From Rhodocollybia butyracea (taxonomy: Eukaryota; Basidiomycota; Agaricomycetes; Agaricales; Omphalotaceae), in NCBI GenBank assembly GCA_015501585.1, contig JADNRY010000090.1, positions 155,687 through 219,686 of the forward strand: a stretch of 64,000 bases of DNA. Reading direction: 5' to 3'. Below, piece by piece: positions 46,012 to 57,745 of the stretch. The translations under genes and the position numbers were made by a program. Each line of letters starts with the position of its first letter. Positions within the stretch are counted from its first letter, which is position 1. The notes below the pieces were generated by a model that made no database searches, was not told the origin of the DNA, and saw only the letters and a program-made list of their open reading frames with translations.

Positions 46012-47508
46012 ATGAAACAAATACTTCCAAGTGTTGTAAAGCTTCACAGTTTTCTGGAGGCTCCCCTTTCATACACAGATGGCTGCGTCGGTGCACTCCT
46101 GCCCCAGACTCGGCAATTTCTTACATCCCCAAACTCCTCCTCCATCCCTCACCCCCCAATCGGCTCCACTCAAGATCTCTTTCGTCGATCCGATGCTAGA
46201 TATGGCCCGGACGACCCTCTCTGCTGGCCTCAGCCATTCAACCGGAACTATCCTTACCTGGCAGCCATATCCAAGAACAAGTCATGTTCATAGACTTGCA
46301 ACAGAACAACATTGAATCCACCAACCAAAGTATTGACCGCAACGAAGGAATTCTCAAACCGGTAATTACAGATGCTCTCAACAACACAATCAAGCTGCTC
46401 AAAACACGAGATTCTGCGTTCTTTCAAGCACATCTGACAACCAGTCATTGCCCTTTCTTTAGAGAAAGTGGTCGTATCATGGAAACTCATCTTGAACGGC
46501 TCAAAAAAGTTCCATTGCCTATTCGTGAGCTCCAGCGTGGACTTGTCGAGCTACAAAGGGCATACCTTCACGTTCATGTGGCTCTTGATTACTATTGGAA
46601 AGTTGTTGACAGTGTGAACACCACAGATTTGCTGGTGCCCAAACCGCTTTCTCTTGATGATAGGAAAATGGGGGCCTTTGTATACATGGACGCTGACGCC
46701 CAGCTTCTATTCACTGCTGGCTATCCAGTCTACTATGTTTGTGACCAGCGTGAGTTCGGATGTCAGATTATTCGAGAGGTTGTGGAGTTGGTTATGCCTG
46801 TACCACCTTTGGTGGTCACAGAACCTTCACAACCAGCCTATTCTGTTATCTGTACATCACAGGCCAGATCGGACAAGAAGTTCTCTGCTATTTGAACCGC
46901 TTTGATCAACTGCTTCCAGGTCTCAGATTGCAGATACCAATCCAAAGGTCCAGGCGGTTTTGACCAGTCAGGCTCTAATCAAAGAAATCTGTTGAGCGGC
47001 AGGAATCCCCCCCACTCCCTCCAATATATCGCATCCCATCGATCCTGCGGAAGCTCGCAAAATCATCAGAGAGTTGTGCATGGTCAACTTTTGCGCTGAA
47101 TTCATCCGTGTGGATGGTGTGCTGGACCAGAGTGCGCCACAACCCAGAGTCAAGGTTACAAGAGTGGAGTTTGACATTCAGCAGGCAAACCATTTTGCTA
47201 CATGGAGAGCCTTGATTGTGGAAGGTGTTCTTGGGTATCCCAATGTTCTTCCTGATGAATACCACAACTTTGGAATAGTGTCGAGACATTGGCCTCAGAG
47301 ATACAGCACTCTCAAAGCAATGTGGTCACTAATGAACACCTGGCCAGGAGCAAAGCCCCTCATCTGGATGCAAGGGATTGATCTTGACGCTGGCGCCTTG
47401 TCCACCGCAGATTGGGATGATTGGGAGAGAATGTTGGTCTGGTTCTACGTCCAGTCTGTCTTTTATCTACTCAAACATGTGCTTTTGTTGCCCCATCGTC
47501 TTTCATGA
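46012..47508 (+). pseudogene. Transposon-linked gene of unknown function
   Basis: Three open stretches in order: 46012-46284 (PIGSTQDLFRRSDARYGP), 46284-46895 and 47074-47508. The middle part carries PFFRESGRIMETHLERLKKV, ELQRGLVELQRAYLHVHVAL, DYYWKVVDSVNT and MGAFVYMDADAQLLFTAGYP, the last followed by VYYVCDQREF. The last part reads CMVNFCAEFIRVDGV, RVEFDIQQANHFATWRAL and ends in a Trp-rich block (WSLMNTWPGAKPLIWMQG). A frame change near 46880-47070 is not resolved as an intron. I recall proteins with the GAF..GyPVwyv pattern as common, unnamed partners of mushroom transposons. It is divergent from the gene at 41.9-44.7 kb and convergent with the dioxygenase. Confidence 0.5.
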
Positions 47509-47770
47509 ACTTTCTCTATTATATCTTGTTTCGTACCCTTTACCATAGAGACGAATAGACAGTTCTCTTTGTTGTGCATTCTAAGCCCTTGTCTTAGAGG
47601 TAACATGTCTGCAGCTTTGATTGGGAAATATTACTGTTTCAAAGGCCTCTGTTATAAGGTCTTATGCATTAACTCACTGAGTGTTGGTTATGAAACAACA
47701 GATTGAACTACTAAGGCAAAAACTATATAAAATATGACTACCGGAGTCTCAAACAAAATGTAAGAGTCTT

Positions 47771-49583
47771 TTAGCCCCTATTGCATATGTCGTTCCAGAG
47801 AGAAAACATACAGAGCCCCTGGCCCCACCTAGCCATCCTTTCCTCCTCCCTCTTCTTTTTCATCTTGGGCATTGCTTTAGCGCTAAAGTTGATGTCTGAT
47901 TGAAAGCCGTTGTATACCCATCTAAAAATACCTGAGGAGGTGTATTGTATTATAGAATATCTCTCCTCCCCTGCTAGAATAGGAACGTTGGAGTGTGTAA
48001 GAAGCGCTGAGGGAATGAGGACCGTGGACCCAGGAGGGAAGCGTATAACTAGACCTAGGTCCCAGAGCACTAGGTGGCCTCCTTTGTCTGGATTAAAGTT
48101 TCCTAGTGCAGTAATTGCACACCATCCGAACACCAGGTTGTGGTCATCTGTATGAGGCCAGCACACAGTTGTAGGGCCCATATTGAACAAAACGCTGCCA
48201 AAAGCAGACTGGAACCACCTAGGAAGCCTTGAGTCGGAAGCAAAAAGAGCGCTAAGGGTGTTCTGATAATAACAAAATGTCTCCCCCGCGAAGCACTCAA
48301 AAACACCTATCGAACCAACGATGATTCAGTAAACAGTGCTGCAGAGCAAAATATGGCGACTTACAGCTGGCAAACCCACAAAGCCTCTGAAATCCAGCGC
48401 TTGCCATCAGGCTCATCAGTATGAGTTTATTTGTTGGGCCATAGAAAGCCATAGTGCCTGGATGCTGTGCGGGAAGGCAAGGGTAAGCGGAAAGATAATC
48501 GAACAGATGGAGGGCTTACCTTGCTACCACCTCCGAAGGAAGTGCCCACAGAGATGGAAGGAAGGTCACCACATTTGTTGGTGCTCTGCAGACGGCTGAA
48601 GGTCATAGTACCCTGGGCCTCCCTGATCTTGGCAGTGAGCTCCTGCATTACACATCTCTAGGTCTTCCGGAGAGCACTGCAATCACCCTCCCACTCTTGT
48701 CCACAGCTGAGAAGCACTCCCTAACAATACACCTGTTAGCTAGCAAATACTTTTGTATTCTAGAGCAGCGCTTACCTGCCATCCCAGTTCACAAGCTCCA
48801 TTAGATAGCCACTTCCCAGAAGCCTATTGAGCTGAGGCATGAACTTGGCCAGAGACTGTCTAATCCCTGACCATGCACCTCTGTTGACCAGGAGGTTCTC
48901 TGTAGTGAACCCTTTTCCCAGCAGGATAGTTTTGGACTCTGCGGCGCTATGGCCTTCAGCTTTGTGCCTAGCTGACCTTGGGCAGCCTCTCTCCTCACCC
49001 GACATTTTGCTCTTTTGCGAGAGGTTTTGTGCCTTTTCTTCTCACGCTGGCTCTCTGTGAGCTTTGCGGGTCGGCTTCCCACCAGAGCTGTGCTACCTTC
49101 GCCTCCCTCAAGGTATGCTTCTGCAGGAGCAGCGCTGCTCTCATCTCCCTCGAGCTCTGCGAGATTGTCTTGGAACAGAGCGGCACTGTTTTCGTCATTC
49201 TCGAGTTTGGAGAGATCCGACAGGTCCTCCAGGTTGCCAAAGAACGGCCTGAGGAACTTGGGAAGGAAATCGAATGCTGAGTGTGGCAAAGGTGCAGGAA
49301 GAAGTCGGGGCTGGATGGCCGTGTTCTTGGGCGTCTCGGTCTCACTGTCAGGCTCTATATCATCCCACTCTTCCAAATTTGCTGAATGCTCCACGGCCTC
49401 TAGGGCTGAGCCTAGGTCAAACTCCATGGGGCCTATGATAGGCGCACCTGAGGTCAGAGTGTAAGCTCTGAACTCTTTCCCTGAACGCACTGAAAACTGT
49501 AAGTCTCGTGAAGTGGAGTTTGATGACAAAAAAAAATGGAACAAAGCTAAAAGTACACAGCGCAGCTGGCTCTTAGACACCAT
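47771..49583 (-). pseudogene. TET/JBP-type 2-oxoglutarate/Fe(II) dioxygenase of the KDZ-linked fungal class
   Basis: Family knowledge: fungal TET/JBP enzymes oxidise 5-methylcytosine and are linked with KDZ transposons. On the minus strand: start MVSKSQLRC at 49583; acidic N-terminal region; basic KKRHKTSRKRAKCR (near 49030); WSGIRQSLAKFMPQLNRLLG then VNWDGR (48870-48772); intron; MQELTAKIREAQGTMTFSRL and VGTSFGGG (48648-48540); ASAGFQRLCGFAS (about 48400); then the catalytic core from 48280: FGSVLFNMGPTT, CWPHTDDHN (HxD iron ligands), FGWCAITALG, GGHLVLWDLG, FPPGSTVLIPSALLTHSN (distal His), EERYSIIQYTSSGIFRWV (the Arg suits 2-oxoglutarate). Stop at 47768-47770. The iron- and cosubstrate-binding residues are present. 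A frame slip near 49000 after RKRAKCRVR, and unresolved joins at 48660-48770 and 48460, make intactness doubtful, though a few may be introns. Confidence 0.75.
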
Positions 49584-50261
49584 GGTAGGGCCCTCGAGGA
49601 CAGCTTTGCCTTGTGTCCTTAGGTAGATTAAATAAAATAAAACAAGGCTCACATCTAGAGGGCATAGTACAGAAAACGGCGACTGAATTGTGTGGCAAAT
49701 GCATGGAATGTTGACCTGCAGCGAGAACGGTTTAACGACGAGCCCAGCGAAGACTAGGAGAGATGACAGGAAGAGCAGACTGAACACTAAGTTCAATTAG
49801 AATGCTTGAACAATGAGTTCAAGCAGGGCCAATGAACAGATTAGTTCATGGACGAGAAGAAAGCTGTTGGCAAACATGCTGCAAACACGCTATATAATCA
49901 GCTAATTGTGATAATGTGACCACGATCTAATCCTGATCACTATCAGTGCACTGATTATCATTGACAATTAATTAGAATCAGGTGGGTGCTAATCCTTCAA
50001 CTTCAACCAAACTCTGGCAACTTATCATCTTTGGAACTGGCCTCAGACCAATTGTCTTGGTTTGGATCTGGAGACTTATTGTCTTTAGAGTTGTGACTCA
50101 TTGTCATGCATGAGAACCTATACCTGGTTTGTATCCATGTGGTGCTCGAGTCACTGCTGTAGGTGCGTCCGGCTGTCCGTTTCATCAGCTTAGTTTTGGG
50201 TTCTCTTATGTTCACCAATCAGTAATTTCTTGCTAGATCAATTACATATCAACATTACAGG
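49584..50261. other. Intergenic region between dioxygenase and KDZ transposase
   Basis: The two genes diverge from here, so it should hold both promoters. The minus-strand frame of the dioxygenase stays open upstream to 49796, hydrophobic at its start (MNLVFSLLFLSSLLVFAG, from a TTG), but I prefer the ATG at 49583. No TATA box is clear. Confidence 0.4.
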
Positions 50262-51631
50262 ATGAGTACCCACCATCAAAAGCAAAAGGACGTTGGCCAG
50301 GACACTCAAAGAGCCAAAGAGGAACCGGTATCCCTGAAGAGACCAAAATTCGGAAAGCTACCCCTTGAGGCCAAACACCAGCAAGCACCCACTGCTGGTC
50401 TGGGCCCCTCCCTCTCGAGAATACATCTCAATCTGCCGCTTCTGTTGACGTGCAATCCAAAAAAACACCCACCGCATCCGAAGAACCTCCCCCATCATCT
50501 GAAGTTTGAACCTCCTGAGCTCCCTGAAGAAAGTCAAAAATTGCAGGTTTGTGTCATTTTTTGTCAGCTTAACTTGATATTGATATTATCTTCATAAGAC
50601 TATGTGGACAATTGAGGAGTTCCTTGCGATACTTCCCTTGCTTCTGCACCTCATCCTGTCTACTGAGGCTAGTGCCCAGGTCGATCTGATATGCTCTTGT
50701 GGCTCTAATCTTAGATGTACTCTCTCATGCACCGATTGCTACAAATATATGCCATCTTGTGAAGTCTGTTTCCTTGAAGCCCACAAAAACAATCTGTTTC
50801 ACTGGGCAGGGGTTTGGCAGGATGAGGGCTACTATCAGAAGTGTGATATCTCCATGCTAGAAAATGGAGTGTACTCTGTTCATACGTGCACTGAGAGCGC
50901 GCGTTGCTCTAGCCCGGGAAATCCTCAGTTAGTCACTATAGTTGACAGCAACGGTATATACAAGCACCAGACACAAGGTTAATCTCTTTAATTTATTCTC
51001 AGCCACACCTGTTCTCATTCAACCTATCTAGTTCCTTCAAGAGATAAGATATATGAGAATCTTCTGTCCAAAACCATGCACACCAACCTCAGTTTCAACA
51101 CCGCAGAGGCCTCTATCTTTATGCTCAAGCAAGCTTTGTCAATCAAACAAAAGCAGTACATGGAACTTTATCTTATCTGGTCTGATTGTTATAATGATAA
51201 TGCCCTAGACAAAGAGTTAAGGGTAAATTGACACTCAATCAAACCAAAACTGTAAAGAGAGAAATCGAGAACCAAAGGTCCAACCTGGAATCTGACATCT
51301 CTGCATTCAGGGACTTGCAGTCTTCAGTCATGCCTCTGGTTCATATCTTATTGCCTCTATTCCCAATCTTACAGAGCCTGAAGATGAAAACCTTTTCCTC
51401 CCCGGCTCTCTCTCTGAAGAACAGAGAAAGGTTTGACAGCTTCTTGAACTAGCTCAGATGGAAGTGGCACTTCGTGAGGCAGACCTTTACAGTTCTGTGT
51501 CCAATGTCCGGGATGCAGCGAGGGCAAAGTCGCTTGCCTACAAGGATAAAAGGGACAGTGAAGAGGACTCTCGTATTGTACAAAGCAAAATTATGGAGGC
51601 AACACTTTTAGCAAAGTCAATGAAAATGTAG
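50262..51631 (+). pseudogene. KDZ transposase lacking its catalytic centre (CxC2 head joined to C-terminal tail)
   Basis: Exon 1 50262-50546 (Pro/Lys-rich), intron 50547-50598, exon 2 from 50599 carries the CxC2-type cysteine cluster linked to KDZ transposases: CSCGSNLRCTLSCTDCYKYM, CEVCFLEAHKNNLFHWAGVW. A further intron (about 50980-51031, GTTAAT..TATCTAG) leads to VPSRDKIYENLLSKT and a helical part. The frame slips at about 51222, and after SDISAFRDLQSS the end reads NLFLPGSLSEEQRKV, an in-frame TGA (about 51472), then QLLELAQMEVALREADLYSS and VRDAARAKSLAYKDKRD. This end fits the C terminus of KDZ transposases. The RNase-H-like core, usually several hundred residues between these parts, is absent. 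It is transcribed away from the dioxygenase gene. Confidence 0.7.
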
Positions 51632-51687
51632 TGTATTTTAGCTCCTAGCTAGGTTACTTAAGTAAAGACATAAAAGCAAAGCTTGTT

Positions 51688-52413
51688 TTACTTGTCATCT
51701 GCTGTGAGGTCAATAACCATAATTGGACTATCTATATTGTATGATGAATCTGTCTCTGAATCCATCTCTGAACTAGTGCCTGAGCCCTCATCGGTCTCCG
51801 TTTCCATCTCTGTGTCCATCTCTGAATCTACAGAATATAAAGTCTCCGAGTCTGAATCTATCTTCATGGAGCCACAAGCCAGCTGGGGGTCATGGAGGTT
51901 GTTTAACCAGAGGCCTATGAAGGAGGGTCGCAAGTTTGATCAACATTGTTGCTGAGGGCAGGGAAGCTCGGCCGCTGGTTTTGCCATCCACAGTTAGATC
52001 TAGTAGGTCAAGTAGAGCATTAGCAAAAGAAGGGATGGGGTGGATGGAAAATATTTAAATACCTGACCACAGCAAGTGGTGCAATAGTTGGCTTGAGATC
52101 GGCTCACATGTTAAAGCTGCTCGTAGATGAGGGATGAATGTGAACATGCAGGACTGTAGTTCTATGATGGCACAGTGGATCTGGGTGCAGTTGGAGGAAA
52201 TAGGCCCCGTAAATGGCCTTCCAGGACGACGACTTTGTTCACAGTGGCTTGAGCTGCATCAACAAAGGTATGATCAAATTCCATGATCAACCGCTCTCTG
52301 ACGGGGCGCTCATCGTTTGAACTGATGTCTACAGGACAAGGTATTAGCAGAGAAAGGGGTACAATAGGCTGGAGACTGACCGAGGTGGGTACCGGTAAAA
52401 GGACGGCGTTCAA
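51688..52413 (-). pseudogene. C-terminal part of a transposon-linked acidic protein
   Basis: Two minus-strand stretches: 52413-52162 with DERPVRERLIMEFDHTFVDA and TVNKVVVLEGHLRGLF, and 51933-51688 with an acidic Asp/Glu/Ser/Thr-rich run (DSEMDTEMETETDEGSG) ending in MVIDLTADDK. The 230 bp between them includes AT-rich sequence and could be an intron-exon-intron stretch; I cannot resolve it. The acidic tail is of the kind seen in chromatin proteins, but the function is unknown. It converges with the KDZ gene, whose stop is only 57 bp away. Confidence 0.45.
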
Positions 52414-52479
52414 GGGTGGTCAGAACCTGCAGTATATTGTGGCAAGCAATTCTTTCTAGACAGTTGAGAGCGGGACAGA

Positions 52480-53261
52480 TGTTGATACGCCCCGAGACTT
52501 TTTGAGTCTAAAACTAGACTTGAAGCTCACTACTAGACAGTCTTTGCATGATACGTAGTGTTCACAACACTGGGAGACCTTCTCCCAGCGCTGTGTTCAC
52601 TGAAACCCAAATCGGACACGCTCGTACAATGCCTGTATTGCCACCGCTTCACGCGCACGACGGCCTAACATTGATCTCAAACCATCGGCCATTTCGGCCC
52701 ATACTCTGAATTTGATATAATTGATTTACTTGAAACTACCTCACCAGGAGGCCGTTTTCTATGAAACCTTCGATGTTGCGGACCGTTTGGACAACTCTGA
52801 CATCGTACTACTGATAAGCACTCGATTACAAGCTTTCCCTTCCATAGGAAATGCTTACTCAGAATGATAATACCTTACTAAGGGTATAAAACTTAGAACA
52901 TGCAAAAGGGCAATCTGGGGCAAGAAATAAAATGTACCAGAGACCCTGAAGCACTAGAACGAGCGAAAGCAGTGTATAGGCATCCGACGGCATCAAAATA
53001 CCGGTATCCAGGGTACCTCTCCGGTCCCAGAACATGGTTACATCAGTTGTTGGGATAAATGCCTCATTTTTAAATAATTGCATAGCATGATGATACAGGA
53101 CAGGAGTGGGGGTCAAACCGAGTCCGAACAGGTCCCGTCGACGTCCCCTGCCCTCCCGCCTTATACTCCATGTGTCCCCCGACCATAGAGACGAGATTTG
53201 AGTAGGTACTAGGAGGAGACATACCTATATTTCTATAGATATGCTCATACTTCAATACCCA
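52480..53261. other. Possible solo LTR or insertion in a transposon-linked gene
   Basis: TGTTGATACGCCCCGAGAC at 52482 resembles the start of the LTR at 58418 (TGATACGCCCAAAACC), and GGGTATAAAAC at 52879 looks like an LTR promoter TATA. The stretch is GC-richer than its surroundings and lacks coding. I find no matching 3' border or target duplication, so this is tentative. Confidence 0.3.
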
Positions 53262-55997
53262 TCAGTCAGAGACCTTAGAAATTTTTATGAACCCTTGAAA
53301 CGAGTTTATACGAGTTGGAAATACGGTAAGACGTCCCGATACCGGGTGGTTTTCCGATGCTCCAGCATAGAACTGAGATCTGTCCCCTTGGAGCAGTATT
53401 TCAAAGATTAGAATGAAACTTGATGTTGCAGGGCTTAGATGACGATTATCGAAGCGAGAATAGCTGAGACACATCCTTCTTCAAGTCCTCCCTCACTTAT
53501 AGAACCTGTTGAAGTGGCTCACAGCATAAGTTTGTTCCCCTGTGATTACGAGGGGGGATCAGATGGTAGCATTTCTTGGATGGAATGGCATTTTTGTTCT
53601 TTTCCAGGATGTGTTTCGGATACTTTCCTTTGTGTTTGAATAGCTCCTGCAGAAGGTCACAATCAATGTTGCGGGGAATGGTGGTGAATCGGTGTGAAGT
53701 TTGTTTGCTTTCACAGAACTTCTGACAGCCAATAAAGTGTCTTTGGCCATCAAAGTTAGCCTGTTCAAATGGAAATCAAACCAGGCCACCAAACAGGAAC
53801 TCAAATAAAACTTACTTCTTTCAGTGGGCGTAACACTGCAGCACCACCACAAATACGCTCATTGCTTGTGGTATGATCACAAACAGTACTTGTAATATCT
53901 TGATAGTAAGCGGCAACAACTGCTAGAGCACTGGAAGCTTCTGCAGAGTTCTGGGAGCGCTCAGCATCCCACAGAACCTTTCCCGGCGCATCGTCAATGT
54001 CAAAGCGAGGAGAAAGTACCGAAGTATCAAAATGATCACAGTGATATGCGCCTTGACATTGAAGGCGTGCAACTTGACACTTGGCGTCATCAAGAAGTGC
54101 TACAGAAGTTGCGCATTGTGGGTTTTTGGTGCCATATGTTCCATTACCCCAAGCATCCTGGTCCTGGATACAAAGATGTAAGTTTGGTGATCACTACTAG
54201 CATGAGAAATTGAAGGGACATACAGTTTTCATAACCAAGCTATGCATCGAGATAGGCTGCCCCCTTTCCAAGTGCCATTCATCATCTGGAGTACCAGTCA
54301 TATCAATAACATGAGCAATGCGCTTGTCACCAGAAATTGGCCAGGTAGAGAGCGGGCTCGAATGGTACTCGACGTGGTCCACATGAACCTGACGTGTAAC
54401 CTTGACGTCTCCCTTTTCTGTTGAATTTTTACCTTTGCTCCGGTGGTTGTTTGTAGTGCACCGCGACTTGAGAGGCGGTTTCTCATCATTAGACAAGTCC
54501 AAAATCTTAATGACTGCCGTTTTACTTGTGGTGCATGCCTTTCGTTTTGTGGATTTCTTTGACGGTCCGGCTACAGCTGAAACGACTATTTCATTGGTTT
54601 CGTGTTTCACAAATGACACAGGAGTGGGTGGGGGTGGGAGATGGGCTGGGCAGAATGTCAGCCTGTTGGGAAGGTGCAGCCGCAAGAGTGGCATTTCTTG
54701 ATGATGAACCAGGTAGTTGAGCATGGAGGTATTGAAAATACCAAGGCTTGACCTTGTCAAGTGAGACCCACTCTAAAGGTGTATCCAGAGGACAAAGCTC
54801 AGGATAAAGCTCGAATAATTCTGTGGCATAAATCTTGAAAATATTCTTAATAAACAGCAGAATTTTTGAATTTAGACACGTACTGTTTGCCTATATTTGG
54901 CAAGTACAGCAGGACCCATGATTCTAATGAGCTTTATAAGCTCAACTGAAGGATCAGCACTCATTGCAGTAGAGGTGGTAGCAATGAGCTAGTAAAATGA
55001 ACAATCCAGTCTATTTCTAGGTCACGTTGTAGTTGTACATTGAGAACAATGAAAAAGAGCGAAAAAGAGAAGTAGTTTCTCCAAAAATGGATATCCATTG
55101 TCTGGGGGCGGGGGCGGGATGGGCGGGACAAGTGCGTAACAGTCACACTGATATCGTCCACTTTTACTACTGAGGTATGACTTTTTACTAACTTGATACC
55201 TTACTACCACTTCTACTTTTACTACTTATGTATACTCCCAAATCCAACTGACCAGGTTAGACAAAGGTTAAAGGCTTGGACATCAGGATGATCTGCGTCC
55301 AATTCCATCACACTGGAGAGGTGCTTCTTTGCCCATGTCATGCCCTTAAGGTCATTCCCGTCCATAAGCCATTCCGCATATTTTTTGAAGAGAACGCGAT
55401 GGTCAGGGAGAGAAACCTCTATATAGATGCGCTGAAGGGACTTGCCACATTTCTCCATACTGCAAAGCTATGGGAGTCTAATTTAGATCATGGAGATGCT
55501 GTACAATGGGAGGGACGGTTTACCAAGACAGAGAGTGGCGAATGTAAGTTGCCCATCCCTTCCCTTTCTATTGCCCAAGCCAATGGCCAGTGGGTGCTTA
55601 GTGTCTCCATTGCTATTGTCTCTGCAACGGGAGAACTGGTCAAGATTGTAGCTGCTAATTTTATTGGTAGCAACCGGGGTGAACTGGTCAAGATTGTAGC
55701 TGCTAATTTTATTGGTAGCAACCGATGTGAGGAAGATACCAAGGAGAGCTTGGCCTCTCTCAGGTGTATGTTTCACCTGTACGAGGGCGGGGAGTGGCAA
55801 GTGGGGTTCTCGTGGTAGAGGGCTGTAAAGTGCATTGTGAGGTGTTTCAAAAGCGTTTTGAACACAGTGTGCGAGTAAATTTTTGTACTTAAAACCAATG
55901 CTAAGTCAATCTCAGATGTGTTTGCATACAGCAGATTGTACTTGCTGCTCTCAGGGTAGTCTTTAAAACCGGATCTATCAGGGAGTGCAGCATTCAT
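53262..55997 (-). pseudogene. Multi-exon transposon-linked gene with Cys/His cluster, disrupted
   Basis: Pieces in order on the minus strand: a weak 5' part (55997-55773); 55458-55222 (VSLPDHRVLFKKYAEWLMDG, ELDADHPDVQAFNL); 54760-54197 (KSTKRKACTTSKTAVIKILD, STWPISGDKRIAHVIDMTGT, DDEWHLERGQPISMHSL); an exon at about 54172-53816 (DQDAWGNGTYGTKNPQC, CQVARLQCQGAYHCDHFD, SALAVVAAYYQDIT, CDHTTSNERICGGAA), ending at a GTAAGT donor; intron to about 53762; then ANFDGQRHFIGCQKFCES, DCDLLQELFKHKGKYP. A TAA follows at about 53540, with further open sequence down to 53262. The spaced Cys and His residues suggest a zinc-binding module. I recall such proteins as widespread, unnamed and transposon-linked in mushrooms. 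Breaks at several joins indicate decay. Confidence 0.5.
55629..55724 (+). repeat. 48-bp direct duplication
   Basis: 55629-55676 and 55677-55724 are almost identical. Because 48 is divisible by three, both strands stay open: plus reads GELVKIVAANFIGSNR twice. The plus frame 55276-55818 probably reflects this rather than a gene. Confidence 0.9.
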
Positions 55998-57745
55998 TGC
56001 ATTAATCAGACAAATCTTTTGTTCCTGGGTATCTTGCTCTGAATTTCAAAGTTGGTCGCCAGCTTAGTGGTTTTTTTCTCATCCACTCCCTATTCATCGG
56101 TATGGGACAGTATCTGCGCAATTAAAGATGTGTTTTCACTCATAGCTACGCACTTGTTTGTTTGGCCTTTGTTTGTTCGACTCTTGTTCGTGATCTTTGA
56201 TGCTGTCTTATGTGGGGAACTGGGCTAAATGCTTTAGGCGTTTGTATTCACAACTTAGGTGGTGAACAATTAAGCTTGGGCTTATCCTAACTGTCTGCTC
56301 AGTTTGCACGGTAGGGCAATTGACTTTGCTCAAAATATTGCGTATCTGAGAAATTTTTACAGTTTGAATGCATTTTTCCTGGCGTTGTCTCACTTATGGC
56401 TTCTTCCAATATTTTTATGGATAAGTAAGTTTCAGCTTACTATAATCTTCCAACCATTTGTGAGTTCTTCCTGATCCTGATAAGTTGTTTGATTTCAGTT
56501 CTAATAGTTTACAAGTACTGTAAAGTAAGTGGATGGATTGATGGGTTGTCAATGACTCTGCAGTGTAAGTCCTATGCTCCCGCTAATTGGTTTAAAGTAT
56601 GTTTCCATAAATCTAACCACCCAGGTTTATCTAACGAAGTTGCAAAGAGGTTAGTCTTGAAGGTCTCTTTCTCTCATGAGTCAGACCGATCTCCTTTCTG
56701 TTGGTGAGGCCTTTTTCAGTCAGGTAGCTCTGTGCGCCTTCCAGGTTGTCTACCCTTTTCTGACTTCTCTCTTTCTATTCATTTTTCTTTTCAGTTGTTT
56801 TTGTTATAGCTGTGTGACTACCTAGTGTCTTCTCTCGCGCGACTCTTTTTTTGTTTTATGACTGTTATTTGTTAAGAGCTGCAGTGGTTCAGGCGACTTC
56901 TCCCTCTGCTTCTTCAAAATTTCAGGTATGAGTTTTATCTTCTGGTGGTTCTCTCTTCAACTCTAGATTACCTATGTGCAAAATTTCTCCTCACAGGGCC
57001 TTACTGAGAGCGGTATTGACGATCACAGTTTAAGCGTTAAACCAAGCAAGTGTTGATGCTTGTGTGCGTGTTGGTAGATTCCTTACTTTCAGTGTGCATT
57101 GAGGCTGCCGCTGCATCATTCTTGTTCACACCTGAAGTATAACTGAGTATCTGTTTGCTATGATGAAATTGAATACTAACTTGCCCATAGATTCCCATAG
57201 AATATTCTTCTTGCATGATGACTGCCTTGCAAGGCTATCAGTGATGGTAATCAAACCAGACAAGGTGTCAATACCTCTGGTGTGCACATGTTGGCCGTTT
57301 TTCTGTATGGTGCGCAAGTTGATGGCTCCTGAAGGTATGTCTGACTCCTTGGCCCCTATGATGAACCTGGTACGAACTTGCACATAAGATATTTTTCTTG
57401 ACAATATGACTAGAAGATGTGTCTAATCCATACTCCAGCATCCTGATTTATATCTTGAACTTGTACATCTTAATTTTATTTGGTGTTGCGGTTTTTGATT
57501 CAACTGTCTGTGACTCTGGCTGTGGTTAACTGGTTAAACCATCTTGACCCTGTTTAACCTGGTGTGACCTTGGTTTAACCTGGTTAACCATGTCTGACCT
57601 GGTTTAACCATTGACAATGCTTGTGAATATATATTCTGATTAAAATACTGATGGACGAAGTGATTGAGTTGTTCCAGGTTAAACTAGGTTTAACCAGTCT
57701 AACCAAATAAATGAAGCTTACAATACATGGATTGGTTTAATCTGG
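55998..57745. other. Non-coding or unresolved DNA
   Basis: No gene is assured. A minus-strand frame at 57404-57126 (AKESDIPSGAINLRTIQKNG) looks somewhat protein-like and may be an exon relic. 57520-57750 is rich in CTGGTTAAACC and GGTTTAACC motifs that lead up to the LTR fragment. Confidence 0.35.

Noticed and set aside
49015..49464. Plus-strand 149-codon frame
   Set aside because: It lies antisense to the N-terminal region of the dioxygenase and has no motif.
55276..55818. Plus-strand 180-codon frame with a 16-residue duplication
   Set aside because: The minus strand carries the better supported transposon-linked gene; the plus frame is kept open by the 48-bp duplication.
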